From the NCBI RefSeq assembly GCF_039595395.1, contig NZ_JBCNLP010000001.1:930001-994000 (forward strand): a stretch of DNA of 64,000 nt, read 5' to 3'. The position numbers were made by a program, and so were the translations under genes. Source of the DNA: Novosphingobium sp. (GTDB taxonomy: Bacteria > Pseudomonadota > Alphaproteobacteria > Sphingomonadales > Sphingomonadaceae). The notes under the pieces are model-generated. The model worked only from the letters and a program-made list of their open reading frames with translations, searched no databases and had not been told where the DNA came from. Every line of letters starts with the position of its first letter. The first letter of the stretch is position 1. Shown one piece after another: positions 17,132 through 25,529 of the stretch.

Positions 17132-19162
17132 ATGGCCCGTTCCGAAACCAAATCGCTGTTTACCGCTGACCTGATCGTTCCGGCGATTGGCGATGCGTTC
17201 CGCAAACTCAATCCCAAAGAGCTGATCCGCAACCCGGTGATGTTCACCACGGCGGTCGTCGCCACCCTGCTCACCGTGCTGCTGGTGGTGGGGCATGATG
17301 GGCTGTCCATCGGCTTCAAGCTGCAACTGGTGATCTGGCTGTGGCTGACGGTGCTGTTCGGCACCTTTGCCGAGGCGCTGGCCGAAGGGCGCGGCAAGGC
17401 GCAGGCCGCAAGCCTGCGTGCCACCAAGGCGGAGCTGACCGCCAAGCGCATCAAGGGCAATGCTCTGGAAAGCGTGCCCGCCAGCGCGCTGCGCAAGGGC
17501 GATGTGGTTCTGGTGCAGACCGGCGACCTCATCCCCTCCGATGGCGAGGTGATCGCCGGTGTGGCCTCGGTGAACGAGGCCGCCATCACCGGCGAAAGCG
17601 CGCCCGTCATCCGCGAGGCGGGCGGCGACCGTTCCGCCGTCACGGCAGGCACGCGGGTGATCTCGGATGAGATCCGGGTGCAGGTCACGGTCAACCCCGG
17701 CCAGGGCTTCCTTGATCGCATGATCGCTCTGGTCGAGGGCGCCGAGCGCCAGAAGACCCCCAATGAAATCGCCCTGACCCTGCTGCTGGTGGGCCTGACG
17801 ATCATCTTCCTGATCGCCGTGGGCACCATTCCGGGCTTTGCCTCCTATGCGGGCGGCAGTGTGCCGGTGGCCATTCTGGCCGCGCTGCTGATCACGCTGA
17901 TCCCCACCACCATTGCCGCGCTGCTTTCGGCCATCGGCATCGCCGGGATGGACCGTCTGGTGCGCTTCAACGTGCTGGCCAAGTCGGGCCGCGCGGTGGA
18001 GGCGGCGGGCGACATCGACGTGCTGCTGCTCGACAAGACCGGCACCATCACCGTGGGCGACCGTCAGGCCACCGAATTCCGCCCTGTTGGCGGCGTGGAT
18101 GAGGCGCGGCTGGGCGAAGCGGCTCTGCTCGCCAGCCTTGCCGATGAAACGCCCGAGGGCCGCTCGATCGTGGTGCTGGCGCGCGAGATGTTCGGCATGC
18201 GCGAGGTGACCTTGCCTCACGACGCGCAGATCATTCCCTTTACCGCCCAGACCCGTATTTCCGGTGTCGATACCGGCGGACGCGTCATCCAGAAGGGGGC
18301 CGTGCAGGCGATCCTGAAGGCCAACCCCGGCGCGGGCAACACCGCCGCTGCCACCGAACTGCGCCGCATCACCGATGAGATCGCCCGCGTGGGTGGCACG
18401 CCGCTGGCCGTGGCGGTGGATGGCAAGCTGCTGGGCGCGATCTTCCTCAAGGACATCGTGAAAGCCGGCATCCGCGAGCGTTTCGGGGAACTGCGCGCCA
18501 TGGGCATCCGCACGGTAATGATCACCGGCGACAACCCGCTGACCGCCGCCTCCATCGCGGCTGAATCGGGCGTCGACGATTTCCTCGCCGAAGCCACGCC
18601 CGAGGACAAGCTGGCCCTCATCCGCAAGGAGCAGCAGGGGGGCCGTCTGGTCGCCATGTGCGGCGATGGCACCAATGACGCGCCCGCCCTTGCACAGGCG
18701 GACGTGGGCGTGGCGATGAACACCGGCACGCAGGCCGCGCGCGAGGCGGGCAATATGGTCGATCTCGACAGCGATCCGACCAAGCTGATCGAGGTCGTGG
18801 GTCTGGGCAAGCAGTTGCTGATGACGCGCGGCGCGCTCACCACCTTCAGCGTGGCGAATGATGTGGCCAAATATTTCGCCATCATTCCCGCGATGTTCGT
18901 GGCGCTCTATCCGGGGCTGGGCGTGCTCAATGTGATGGGGCTGGCCACGCCGCAAAGCGCCATCCTTTCGGCCATCATCTTCAACGCCATCATCATCCCC
19001 ATGCTGGTGCCGCTGGCGCTGAAGGGCGTGAAATACACCCCCATGGGTGCCGGGCCGCTGCTGGCGCGCAATCTGGCCATCTATGGGCTGGGCGGGCTGA
19101 TCGCTCCCTTTATCGGCATCAAACTGATCGACCTGGCCGTTGGCGGCCTGGGTCTGGCCTGA
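17132..19162 (+). CDS. kdpB: Potassium-transporting P-type ATPase subunit B
   Basis: A 676-residue P-type ATPase, the energising subunit of the Kdp K+ pump. Seen are the actuator TGES motif (ITGESAPV), the phosphorylation motif DKTGTIT with Asp301, the nucleotide-binding domain, and the hinge GDGTNDAPAL. The ATG at 17132 is chosen because AAGGAG lies at eight bases' spacing; the GTG at 17123 overlaps that site. The length agrees with the family (about 680). Confidence 0.96.
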   Translation: MARSETKSLFTADLIVPAIGDAFRKLNPKELIRNPVMFTTAVVATLLTVLLVVGHDGLSIGFKLQLVIWLWLTVLFGTFAEALAEGRGKAQAASLRATKAELTAKRIKGNALESVPASALRKGDVVLVQTGDLIPSDGEVIAGVASVNEAAITGESAPVIREAGGDRSAVTAGTRVISDEIRVQVTVNPGQGFLDRMIALVEGAERQKTPNEIALTLLLVGLTIIFLIAVGTIPGFASYAGGSVPVAILAALLITLIPTTIAALLSAIGIAGMDRLVRFNVLAKSGRAVEAAGDIDVLLLDKTGTITVGDRQATEFRPVGGVDEARLGEAALLASLADETPEGRSIVVLAREMFGMREVTLPHDAQIIPFTAQTRISGVDTGGRVIQKGAVQAILKANPGAGNTAAATELRRITDEIARVGGTPLAVAVDGKLLGAIFLKDIVKAGIRERFGELRAMGIRTVMITGDNPLTAASIAAESGVDDFLAEATPEDKLALIRKEQQGGRLVAMCGDGTNDAPALAQADVGVAMNTGTQAAREAGNMVDLDSDPTKLIEVVGLGKQLLMTRGALTTFSVANDVAKYFAIIPAMFVALYPGLGVLNVMGLATPQSAILSAIIFNAIIIPMLVPLALKGVKYTPMGAGPLLARNLAIYGLGGLIAPFIGIKLIDLAVGGLGLA

Positions 19163-19175
19163 GGAGGCCGCTGCC

Positions 19176-19760
19176 ATGAACAAGGATATCACAAGCTCGC
19201 TGCGCCCCGCCGTGGTGATGACGCTGCTTTTTGCCCTGCTGTTGGGGCTGGCCTATCCGCTGGCCATGACCGGGATCGGGCAGTTGCTGTTCCCCCGTCA
19301 GGCCAATGGCAGTCTGGTGGAGGAGGGCGGCAAGGTGGTCGGCTCGACCGTGATCGGTCAGGCCTTCGTGTCTGATCGCTATTTCCAGACCCGCCCCTCG
19401 GCGGCGGGCAAGGGCTATGACGGGATGAACTCCTCGGGTTCGAACTATGGCCCGACCTCGCAGGTGCTTCACGACCGCATCAAGCAGCAGGTCGATGCCA
19501 TGAACAAGGTCCAGCCCGGCAAGGCCATCCCCGGCGATCTGGTGACGGCCTCGGGCTCGGGCCTCGACCCCGATCTCTCGCCCGAGGCGGCTTTCTATCA
19601 GGTGGATCGCATCGCCGCCCTGCGCCATCTCGACCCCGCCACGCTGCATGGTCTGGTGGAGCAGAGCATCGACCATCCGCTGCTCGGCTTTCTGGGCGAG
19701 CCGCATGTGAATGTGTTTGAACTCAATCGACGGCTCGATGCACTTCAGGCTAAACGTTAA
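19176..19760 (+). CDS. kdpC: Potassium-transporting ATPase subunit C
   Basis: A 194-residue protein with one N-terminal transmembrane helix (VVMTLLFALLLGLAYPL) and a periplasmic domain containing the KdpC signatures GSTVIGQ, YFQTRPSA and SGSGLDPDLSPEAA. It assists K+ binding by KdpFAB. The GAGGAGG ribosome site lies in the gap after kdpB. kdpD follows after 3 bp. Confidence 0.95.
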   Translation: MNKDITSSLRPAVVMTLLFALLLGLAYPLAMTGIGQLLFPRQANGSLVEEGGKVVGSTVIGQAFVSDRYFQTRPSAAGKGYDGMNSSGSNYGPTSQVLHDRIKQQVDAMNKVQPGKAIPGDLVTASGSGLDPDLSPEAAFYQVDRIAALRHLDPATLHGLVEQSIDHPLLGFLGEPHVNVFELNRRLDALQAKR

Positions 19761-19763
19761 ATC

Positions 19764-22433
19764 GTGACTGACGACAGACCCTCCCCCGAAGCCCTCCTGC
19801 GCCAGGCGGCGCGGGAGGGTCGTGGCCGCCTCAAGATCTTCCTTGGGGCGGCGCCGGGCGTTGGCAAGACATGGGAAATGCTTTCCCAGGGCGCGCGGCG
19901 GCGCGAGACCGGCGTGGATGTGGTGGTGGGCGTGGTGGAAACCCATGGCCGCCGCGACACCGAGGCCATGGTCCATGGCGCCGAGCTGATCGCCCGCCGC
20001 ACCATCGACCATATGGGCCACAGCCTTGGCGAGATGGACATCGACGCCATTCTGGAGCGTCACCCCGCACTGGTGCTGGTCGATGAGCTGGCCCACACCA
20101 ATGCGCCGGGCAGTCGCCATCCGAAACGCTATCAGGATGTCGAGGAATTGCTCGACGCCGGGATCGATGTCTATTCCACGCTGAACATCCAGCATGTGGA
20201 AAGCCTCAACGATGTGGTGGCCTCGTTCACCCGCGTGCGGGTGCGCGAGACGGTGCCCGATTCCATCCTCGAACAGGCCGAGATCGAGGTGGTGGACATT
20301 CCGCCCGACGAGCTGATCGAGCGCCTGCGCGACGGCAAGGTCTATATCCCGCAGGAAGCGACCCGCGCGCTCAGCCATTTCTTTTCCAAATCGAATTTGA
20401 CGGCCCTGCGTGAAATGGCGCTGCGCCGCGCGGCTCAGGCCGTCGATGCCCAGATGCTGGAGCATCTGCGCGCCAATGCACTGGCAGGCAGCTTTGCCGC
20501 CGGAGAGCGCATTCTGGTCGCCATCAGCGAGCATCCCCATGCCGCAGGCCTCGTCCGCGCGGGCAAGCGCATGGCCGACGCGCTGCGCGCGCCATGGACC
20601 GTAGTGCATATCGAAACCCAGCGCGACCAGTATTTTACCGAAAGCAGCCGCAGCCAATTGGCCGAAACGCTGGCACTGGCCTCGCGCCTCGGTGCCTCCA
20701 CCGCCAGCATCCCGGCGGTCAATGTGGTGGAGGGGCTGAACAGCTTCGTCCGCGATGCGCGGGCGACGCAGATCATCATCGGCAAATCGCCGCGCAGCTG
20801 GTGGTTCGAGATGCGCCACGGCTCGGTGGTGGACCGGCTGGTGCGGGTGATCGGCGATGTGGCGGTGCATGTGCTTCCCTCGGGCGAGGCGGTCAGCACC
20901 GCCACCACGCGCCCGAGGCAGAGCAGGCGCAGCCTCTGGGGCCGCCCGGTGGATTATCTCTGGTCGCTGGGCGCGGTGGGGCTGATGACCGGCCTGAGCC
21001 TGATGCTCTCCCAAGCCATCACGCTGGGCAATATCGCGCTGCTCTATCTGGTGCCGGTGATGTTTGCCGCCGCCACCTTTGGCCTCAGGGCAGGGCTGTT
21101 TGCGGGCTTTATGTCCAGCCTTGCCTACAATTTCTTCTTTCTGCCGCCGACGGGCACGCTGACGGTCAGCAATCCGGAAAATGTCGTCTCGATCTTCGTG
21201 CTGCTCGGCGTGGCCATCGTCACCAGCCAGTTTGCCGCGCGGGTCCGCGTACAGGCCGATCTGGCCGCATCGAGCGCCCGCCAGAACGCCGCGCTGGCCA
21301 GCTTTTCCCGCCAGTTGACGGCCTCGGCCACCAAGGAGGAGCTGATGCAGGCGATCTGCGCCGACATCGCCCGCCTGCTGGAGGTCCGCACCGCGCTGCT
21401 GCTGCCCGGCGCCAGCGGCCCCGATCTGCGCGCCGCTTTCCCGCCCGAGGACCGCCTCGGCCAGATCGAGCTGGCCGCCGCGCAATGGGCCGTCGACAAT
21501 GACCAGCCCGCCGGGCGCGGTTCCTCCACGCTGACGGCTTCGGACTGGCTGTTCCATCCCCTGCGCACCAGTCGCGGGGTGCTGGGCGTGCTGGGTTTGG
21601 CCCGGGAGGATGCAGGCGAGCCAGTGCGCTCCGATCAATTGCCTTTGCTGATGAGCCTGCTCGATCAGGCCGCCATCGCCTTCGACCGCATGACGCTGGA
21701 GGAGGAGAACATGAAGGCGCAGGCCGTGGGCGAGCGCGACCGGCTGCGCAGCGCGCTGCTCTCCTCGGTCAGCCATGATCTGCGCACGCCGCTCACCACC
21801 ATCGTGACGGCGGCGCAGGAGATGAAGCACCACCCCCGTCCCGATCTGGCCGAAACCATCGAGACCGAGGCGCAGCGCCTCAACCGCTTCGTCGCCAATC
21901 TGCTCGATATGGCGCGTGTGGAAGCTGGCGCTTTGCCGCTGAAAATGGAGGCGACCGATCTGTTCGATGCCGTCGCCTCGGCGGTGCATGACACGCGCAC
22001 CTCGTTGCAGGGCCATGCCGTCGAGGTGGATATCGTGCCCGATATTCCGCTGGTGCGGCTCGATCCGGTGCTGCTGCATCACTGCCTCATCAACCTGCTC
22101 GACAATGCCGGGCGCTATGCCGACCCCGGCACGCCGATCATCATCCGCTGCCAAAGGCGCCATGATGCGCTGCTGCTCTCGATCGTGGATCAGGGGCCGG
22201 GCATCGCGCCGGGGCAGGAAAAGCGCGTGTTCGAGACTTTCACCCGGCTGGAAGGCTCCGACCGGGTGCGCCATGGCACCGGGCTGGGCCTCGCCATCGT
22301 GAAGGGCTTTGCCGAGGCCATGGGGCTGACCGTCGAGGCCAGCAACAACGATGACCCACGCGGCGCCTGCTTCACCATCCGTATTCCCCAGGCGCAGATC
22401 ATCGCGCCGCTATCGCCCAAGGATCTGGCATGA
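19764..22433 (+). CDS. kdpD: Sensor histidine kinase KdpD
   Basis: An 889-residue sensor. The N-terminal KdpD domain has Walker A GAAPGVGKT (28-36) and a second box VDELAHTNAPGS. A Usp-like domain follows, then four closely packed transmembrane helices (about 390-490), a GAF-like linker, the HisKA domain with His671 in SSVSHDLRTPL, and HATPase_c (NLLDNAGRY, GPGIAPG, GTGLGLAI). It responds to K+ limitation or osmotic stress and phosphorylates KdpE. The start is GTG. Its stop overlaps kdpE. Confidence 0.95.
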   Translation: MTDDRPSPEALLRQAAREGRGRLKIFLGAAPGVGKTWEMLSQGARRRETGVDVVVGVVETHGRRDTEAMVHGAELIARRTIDHMGHSLGEMDIDAILERHPALVLVDELAHTNAPGSRHPKRYQDVEELLDAGIDVYSTLNIQHVESLNDVVASFTRVRVRETVPDSILEQAEIEVVDIPPDELIERLRDGKVYIPQEATRALSHFFSKSNLTALREMALRRAAQAVDAQMLEHLRANALAGSFAAGERILVAISEHPHAAGLVRAGKRMADALRAPWTVVHIETQRDQYFTESSRSQLAETLALASRLGASTASIPAVNVVEGLNSFVRDARATQIIIGKSPRSWWFEMRHGSVVDRLVRVIGDVAVHVLPSGEAVSTATTRPRQSRRSLWGRPVDYLWSLGAVGLMTGLSLMLSQAITLGNIALLYLVPVMFAAATFGLRAGLFAGFMSSLAYNFFFLPPTGTLTVSNPENVVSIFVLLGVAIVTSQFAARVRVQADLAASSARQNAALASFSRQLTASATKEELMQAICADIARLLEVRTALLLPGASGPDLRAAFPPEDRLGQIELAAAQWAVDNDQPAGRGSSTLTASDWLFHPLRTSRGVLGVLGLAREDAGEPVRSDQLPLLMSLLDQAAIAFDRMTLEEENMKAQAVGERDRLRSALLSSVSHDLRTPLTTIVTAAQEMKHHPRPDLAETIETEAQRLNRFVANLLDMARVEAGALPLKMEATDLFDAVASAVHDTRTSLQGHAVEVDIVPDIPLVRLDPVLLHHCLINLLDNAGRYADPGTPIIIRCQRRHDALLLSIVDQGPGIAPGQEKRVFETFTRLEGSDRVRHGTGLGLAIVKGFAEAMGLTVEASNNDDPRGACFTIRIPQAQIIAPLSPKDLA

Positions 22434-23158
22434 AGAACCGCCACAAGGTGCTGATCATCGATGACGAGCCCCATATCCGTCGCCTGATCCTCACCGCGCT
22501 GACCCGCGCCGATTACGCCACCATAGAGGCGGCCAATGCGCGCGAGGCGCTCGACCGGCTGCGGGTGGAGCGGCCCGATGTGGTGCTGCTCGATCTGGGC
22601 CTGCCCGACCGTGACGGGCTGGAGCTGGTGCCGCTGATCAAGCAGCAGGCCGAGACCACGCTGATCGTGGTCTCCGCGCGCGATGCCACCGACGAGAAGG
22701 TCGCCGCGCTCGATCTGGGGGCCGATGATTATCTGACGAAGCCTTTCGACACCGATGAATTGTTGGCCCGCGTGCGCGTCGCCCTGCGCAACCGCACCAC
22801 GCGCGGGGGCGGATCGCCGGTGCTGGTGCTGGGCGATGTGACAATCGATCTGCTGGCGCGGATCGTCACCAAGGCGGGGGAGGAGATCCATCTGGCGCCC
22901 AAGGAATATGCCGTGCTGGCGCAGCTCGCGGCGGCGCCGGGGCGGGTGATCACCCATCAGCAGATCATGAGCCATGTCTGGCCCTATGAGAATGAGCGCC
23001 ACGTCGAATATCTGCGCGTGCTGGTGCGCACCCTGCGCCAGAAGCTGGAGGCCGATCCGCAGCGCCCGCAGATCATCAGCAATGAGCTGGGCATCGGTTA
23101 CCGGCTGCGCGTGCCCGCCGATCATCATCCTGTGGCGCCTCAGGACGCGCAGGGCTGA
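22430..23158 (+). CDS. kdpE: Response regulator KdpE
   Basis: A 242-residue OmpR-family regulator. The receiver domain has the acidic pair at 11-12, phospho-acceptor Asp55 in LLDLGLPDRDG, and the conserved Lys in YLTKPFD. The winged-helix effector domain spans about 135-230 (HLAPKEYAVLAQL, HVEYLRVLVRTLRQKLE). It activates the kdp operon. The start codon overlaps the kdpD stop (ATGA). Confidence 0.95.
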   Translation: MKNRHKVLIIDDEPHIRRLILTALTRADYATIEAANAREALDRLRVERPDVVLLDLGLPDRDGLELVPLIKQQAETTLIVVSARDATDEKVAALDLGADDYLTKPFDTDELLARVRVALRNRTTRGGGSPVLVLGDVTIDLLARIVTKAGEEIHLAPKEYAVLAQLAAAPGRVITHQQIMSHVWPYENERHVEYLRVLVRTLRQKLEADPQRPQIISNELGIGYRLRVPADHHPVAPQDAQG

Positions 23159-23166
23159 GCGGCTTT

Positions 23167-23188
23167 TTTCAATGTGATTTCAATGTGG
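23167..23188 (+). promoter_or_regulatory. Tandem TTTCAATGTG repeat downstream of kdpE
   Basis: TTTCAATGTGA and TTTCAATGTGG are adjacent 11-bp direct repeats, 8 bp after the kdpE stop. The same core lies upstream of the kdp operon. An 11-bp repeat period fits OmpR-family dimers binding in tandem. It could control transcription of the RNA candidate that follows. Confidence 0.35.
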
Positions 23189-23299
23189 ATCGCGGCTTTG
23201 TGATCTCGAAATCCTATGTCGTGAGGCCTAGATGGAGCGGGCCGCCGCAAGGGGGCTGATCCAAAGGACACGATGTTCAGCGCGCGGGGATCGCCTCGC

Positions 23300-23474
23300 C
23301 CGCGCCATGTGCCCGGACATGACTGCTCGACCTGTGCCGGGGCTTCCCCTGCATGCGCCCTGAGGCCGGGGTGGCGGCTGTCCGGGCATGTTCCATGCAG
23401 ATTTTTTTACGCATTCACGATGTTCCTCCTGCGAACACCGACTGGGCCGGAGCCTTGGGGCTCCGGCTTTTTTT
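23300..23474 (+). ncRNA. Candidate small RNA with CCUCCU loop and terminator
   Basis: The 3' part contains a hairpin with stem TGTTC (23421-23425) / GAACA (23433-23437) exposing CTCCTGC, so CCUCCU (anti-Shine-Dalgarno-like) is partly in the loop. A strong Rho-independent terminator follows directly. A 9-nt complementary pair (GCCCGGACA / TGTCCGGGC) could close an upstream domain. CU-rich loops of this type are known in alphaproteobacterial trans-acting sRNAs. The 5' end is only a guess. Confidence 0.4.
23446..23474 (+). terminator. Strong Rho-independent terminator
   Basis: A perfect 9-bp stem GCCGGAGCC / GGCTCCGGC with loop TTGG, followed by seven T. It ends the kdp transcript or the RNA candidate located between kdpE and this site. 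Confidence 0.9.
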
Positions 23475-23636
23475 CGCGCTGGGCGGCGGCCCTATGCAGA
23501 TTCAACGGCAGGCGCCTTTCACCTCTCTCGAGATCCAATGCGCGGCGGATGTAAGGCGCGGGCCATGTCATCGCGGCTGCGCGGCGCATCGGGCGGCTTG
23601 CATCAGGGCGGTGACAGGGCGTGAGAGGAGGATGCC

Positions 23637-23930
23637 ATGACAGATCACCCCATGAATCACAGAGCGGCTGGCATGGCCCGGCGGCTGCGCGAGGGGCGGG
23701 CGAGCTGGGCGGACCAGATCCTGCTGCGCTGCGGCGGGCTGATGGCCTATGGCGGCTTCGCGTGGTTTCTGTGGGAGCTGTGCGAGCTGCAGAAAACCAG
23801 GCCACAGGTTGCGGGGCATCCCGCCATGTTCGCGGGCTGCCTGCTGGCGGTGGTGCTGTTCCATGTCGGCTCGCTGCTGACATGGGGTGGGCCGGAGCTG
23901 TTTCGTGGCGAGGCTGCAACGCAGCTCTAG
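23637..23930 (+). CDS. Small membrane protein of unknown function
   Basis: A 97-residue protein with two predicted transmembrane segments (LMAYGGFAWFLWELC and AGCLLAVVLFHVGSLLTW) and a basic N-terminus. GAGGAGG seven bases before the ATG supports translation. I do not recognise the family. It is flanked by the kdp-distal terminator and the tRNA-Gly array and appears monocistronic. Confidence 0.6.
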   Translation: MTDHPMNHRAAGMARRLREGRASWADQILLRCGGLMAYGGFAWFLWELCELQKTRPQVAGHPAMFAGCLLAVVLFHVGSLLTWGGPELFRGEAATQL

Positions 23931-24005
23931 GAATAGCCGCCTGAAGCGGGCCATCGCGCGAGGATCAATGTCCGGGAAAGCGCCGGGGCGGGAAAAGGAT
24001 TTCCC

Positions 24006-24026
24006 GCGGGCAAAGGGATTCGAGCC
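24006..24026 (-). pseudogene. tRNA-Gly 3'-end remnant
   Basis: The 21-bp stretch matches the 3' acceptor strand and T-arm of the two intact tRNA-Gly genes downstream with two mismatches. Upstream of it, 23936-23979 also resembles 24083-24127 (shared CGCCTGAAGCG and ATCAATGTC blocks). This points to a decayed tandem duplicate of the tRNA unit. The anticodon arm and 5' half are lost. Confidence 0.55.
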
Positions 24027-24128
24027 GCCCGGCGGGGCCGCTTGCGGCGAAGCGCATCAAAAGACGCGAGATGGTTCGCGTGGCCGCCTGAAGCGACCCA
24101 ACCTGCAAACATCAATGTCTGGAAAAAC

Positions 24129-24203
24129 TGGAGCGGGCGAAGGGATTCGAACCCTCGACCCCAACCTTGGCAAGGTTGTGCTCTACCCCTGAGCTACGCC
24201 CGC
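24129..24203 (-). tRNA. tRNA-Gly(GCC)
   Basis: 75 nt including an encoded CCA (24129-24131). On the minus strand the acceptor stem GCGGGCG pairs with CGCCCGC, the D-arm is present, the anticodon loop is CTTGCCAAG with anticodon GCC, and the T-loop is GTTCGAATC. It is identical in sequence to the neighbour at 24242-24316. Confidence 0.97.
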
Positions 24204-24241
24204 TCGGGCTTTGATGATGCTGACGCACCATCGGGTGAAAC

Positions 24242-24316
24242 TGGAGCGGGCGAAGGGATTCGAACCCTCGACCCCAACCTTGGCAAGGTTGTGCTCTACC
24301 CCTGAGCTACGCCCGC
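24242..24316 (-). tRNA. tRNA-Gly(GCC), second copy
   Basis: 75 nt with encoded CCA, anticodon GCC, same sequence as the copy at 24129-24203 and 38 bp away from it. The two are probably co-transcribed, with this copy first. Confidence 0.97.
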
Positions 24317-24595
24317 TCGAACGTTTCAGCGACTGTGTTTTTTAAGACACCGTCGCGGGGTGAGGCGGCCCTCTAACCGGCATGTTCTGACTCGGCAAGA
24401 GAAAAATGACAGGAAAATGTTTGCGCCTGTGGAAAGGCTGTGCACATCTCCAGCCCGCCTGCCGCCCTGCCTGCTCGCATGCCCGCGATGCCCCCTTGCG
24501 CACACTTATTCGCTTCCCATCTTCGATCAAAGCCCGGCATAAGGGCGCGACACGTACAAAAGGGCGCGCGGGCAAAAGCCCCGCCCGACAGGAAT

Positions 24596-25516
24596 ATGGA
24601 GCAGCATGTGGCAAGTCTGGGCCTGAACATCGAGGAAACCAAGGCGGTCGAACGCTTCCGCACCGCTGTCGTCGAACCGTCGATGACCAACCTCGTCATT
24701 CTGGATTTCTGGGCCGAATGGTGCGGCCCCTGCAAGCAGCTGACCCCGGTGCTGGAAAAGGTCGCTGCCGATTATGCCGACAAGGGCGTGATTCTGGCCA
24801 AGGTCAATGTCGATGAGGAACGCTTCATCGCCGACCAGTTCCGCATCCAGTCGATCCCCACGGTCTATGCCATGTTCCAGGGCCAGCCGGTGGCGGACCT
24901 GACGCAGGTGCGCGGCGAATCGCAATTGAAGGCGATGCTCGACAAGCTGCTGGCACAATTGCCGATCCAGCCCGGTGGTCAGGCCGTGCCCGATATCACC
25001 CCGCTGCTGGCCATGGGTGACGAGGCGCTGGACGGGGGCGATGCCGAACGCGCCGGCTCGATCTTCATCCAGATTCTGGAGATGGTGCCTGAAAGTGCCC
25101 CGGCTCATGCGGGCCTGATCCGCTCGCTGATCGCCATGGGGCAGGTTGAGGAAGCCGAAAACATTCTGGCCGACCTTCCTGAAGGCATCGACAAGGACCC
25201 CGTCATCGAACGCGCCCGCGCCGCTCTGGCGCTGGCCAAGGACAAGCCCGAGGATGGCGAGCTGGCTGCCCTGCGCGCCGCCCATGAAGCCGATCCCGCG
25301 CAGCCCGAAGCCGCGCTGGCCTATGCCAATGGCGCCTTTGCCGCCGGGCAGCGCGATGCCGCCGCCGACACGCTGCTGGCGATGATCGCCGCCGACCGTG
25401 GCTGGAACGAGGGCGCCGCCCGCGCCAAGCTGCTCCAGATCTTCGAGGCGATCGGTCTGGAAGATCCCTGGGTCTCGGCCACGCGCCGCCGCCTCTCCAC
25501 GGTTCTGTTCGGCTGA
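24596..25516 (+). CDS. CnoX/YbbN-like thioredoxin-TPR co-chaperone
   Basis: 306 residues. An N-terminal thioredoxin domain with WAEWCGPCKQL (Cys43, Cys46) is followed by TPR-like helical repeats from about residue 130 to the end. This is the architecture of CnoX/YbbN, a chaperedoxin that protects clients and hands them to GroEL or DnaK. The full CxxC motif means it can be a redox-active thioredoxin, unlike the E. coli protein, which lacks one Cys. The ATG at 24596 has an AGGA ribosome site; upstream in-frame sequence is not protein-like. A LON-domain protein follows 13 bp later. Confidence 0.85.
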   Translation: MEQHVASLGLNIEETKAVERFRTAVVEPSMTNLVILDFWAEWCGPCKQLTPVLEKVAADYADKGVILAKVNVDEERFIADQFRIQSIPTVYAMFQGQPVADLTQVRGESQLKAMLDKLLAQLPIQPGGQAVPDITPLLAMGDEALDGGDAERAGSIFIQILEMVPESAPAHAGLIRSLIAMGQVEEAENILADLPEGIDKDPVIERARAALALAKDKPEDGELAALRAAHEADPAQPEAALAYANGAFAAGQRDAAADTLLAMIAADRGWNEGAARAKLLQIFEAIGLEDPWVSATRRRLSTVLFG

Positions 25517-25529
25517 TCCGGCAGGGCCG

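Larger units (their letters stand above)
23159..23636. other. 478-bp non-coding stretch after kdpE
   Basis: No credible coding frame is present. The gap holds tandem TTTCAATGTG motifs just after kdpE, a long-range complementary pair (GCCCGGACA near 23307 and TGTCCGGGC near 23388), a small hairpin with a CTCCTGC loop, and a strong terminator. Together these suggest a small RNA gene; see the separate entries. Confidence 0.6.

Noticed and set aside
16829..19192. Long minus-strand open frame opposite kdpB
   Set aside because: Same reason; KdpB is unambiguous on the other strand.
19119..22274. Long minus-strand open frame (1051 codons) opposite kdpC and kdpD
   Set aside because: Antisense shadow; the translation is His/Gln/Arg-rich without motifs, and the plus strand encodes complete KdpD domains.
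23273..23554. Overlapping short open frames in the gap after kdpE
   Set aside because: No ribosome site, no domain, and they run through a Rho-independent terminator.
23887..24305. Open frames giving peptides such as SNPRPQPWQG and GIRTLDPNLG
   Set aside because: These are translations across the tRNA-Gly genes, a known annotation artefact.
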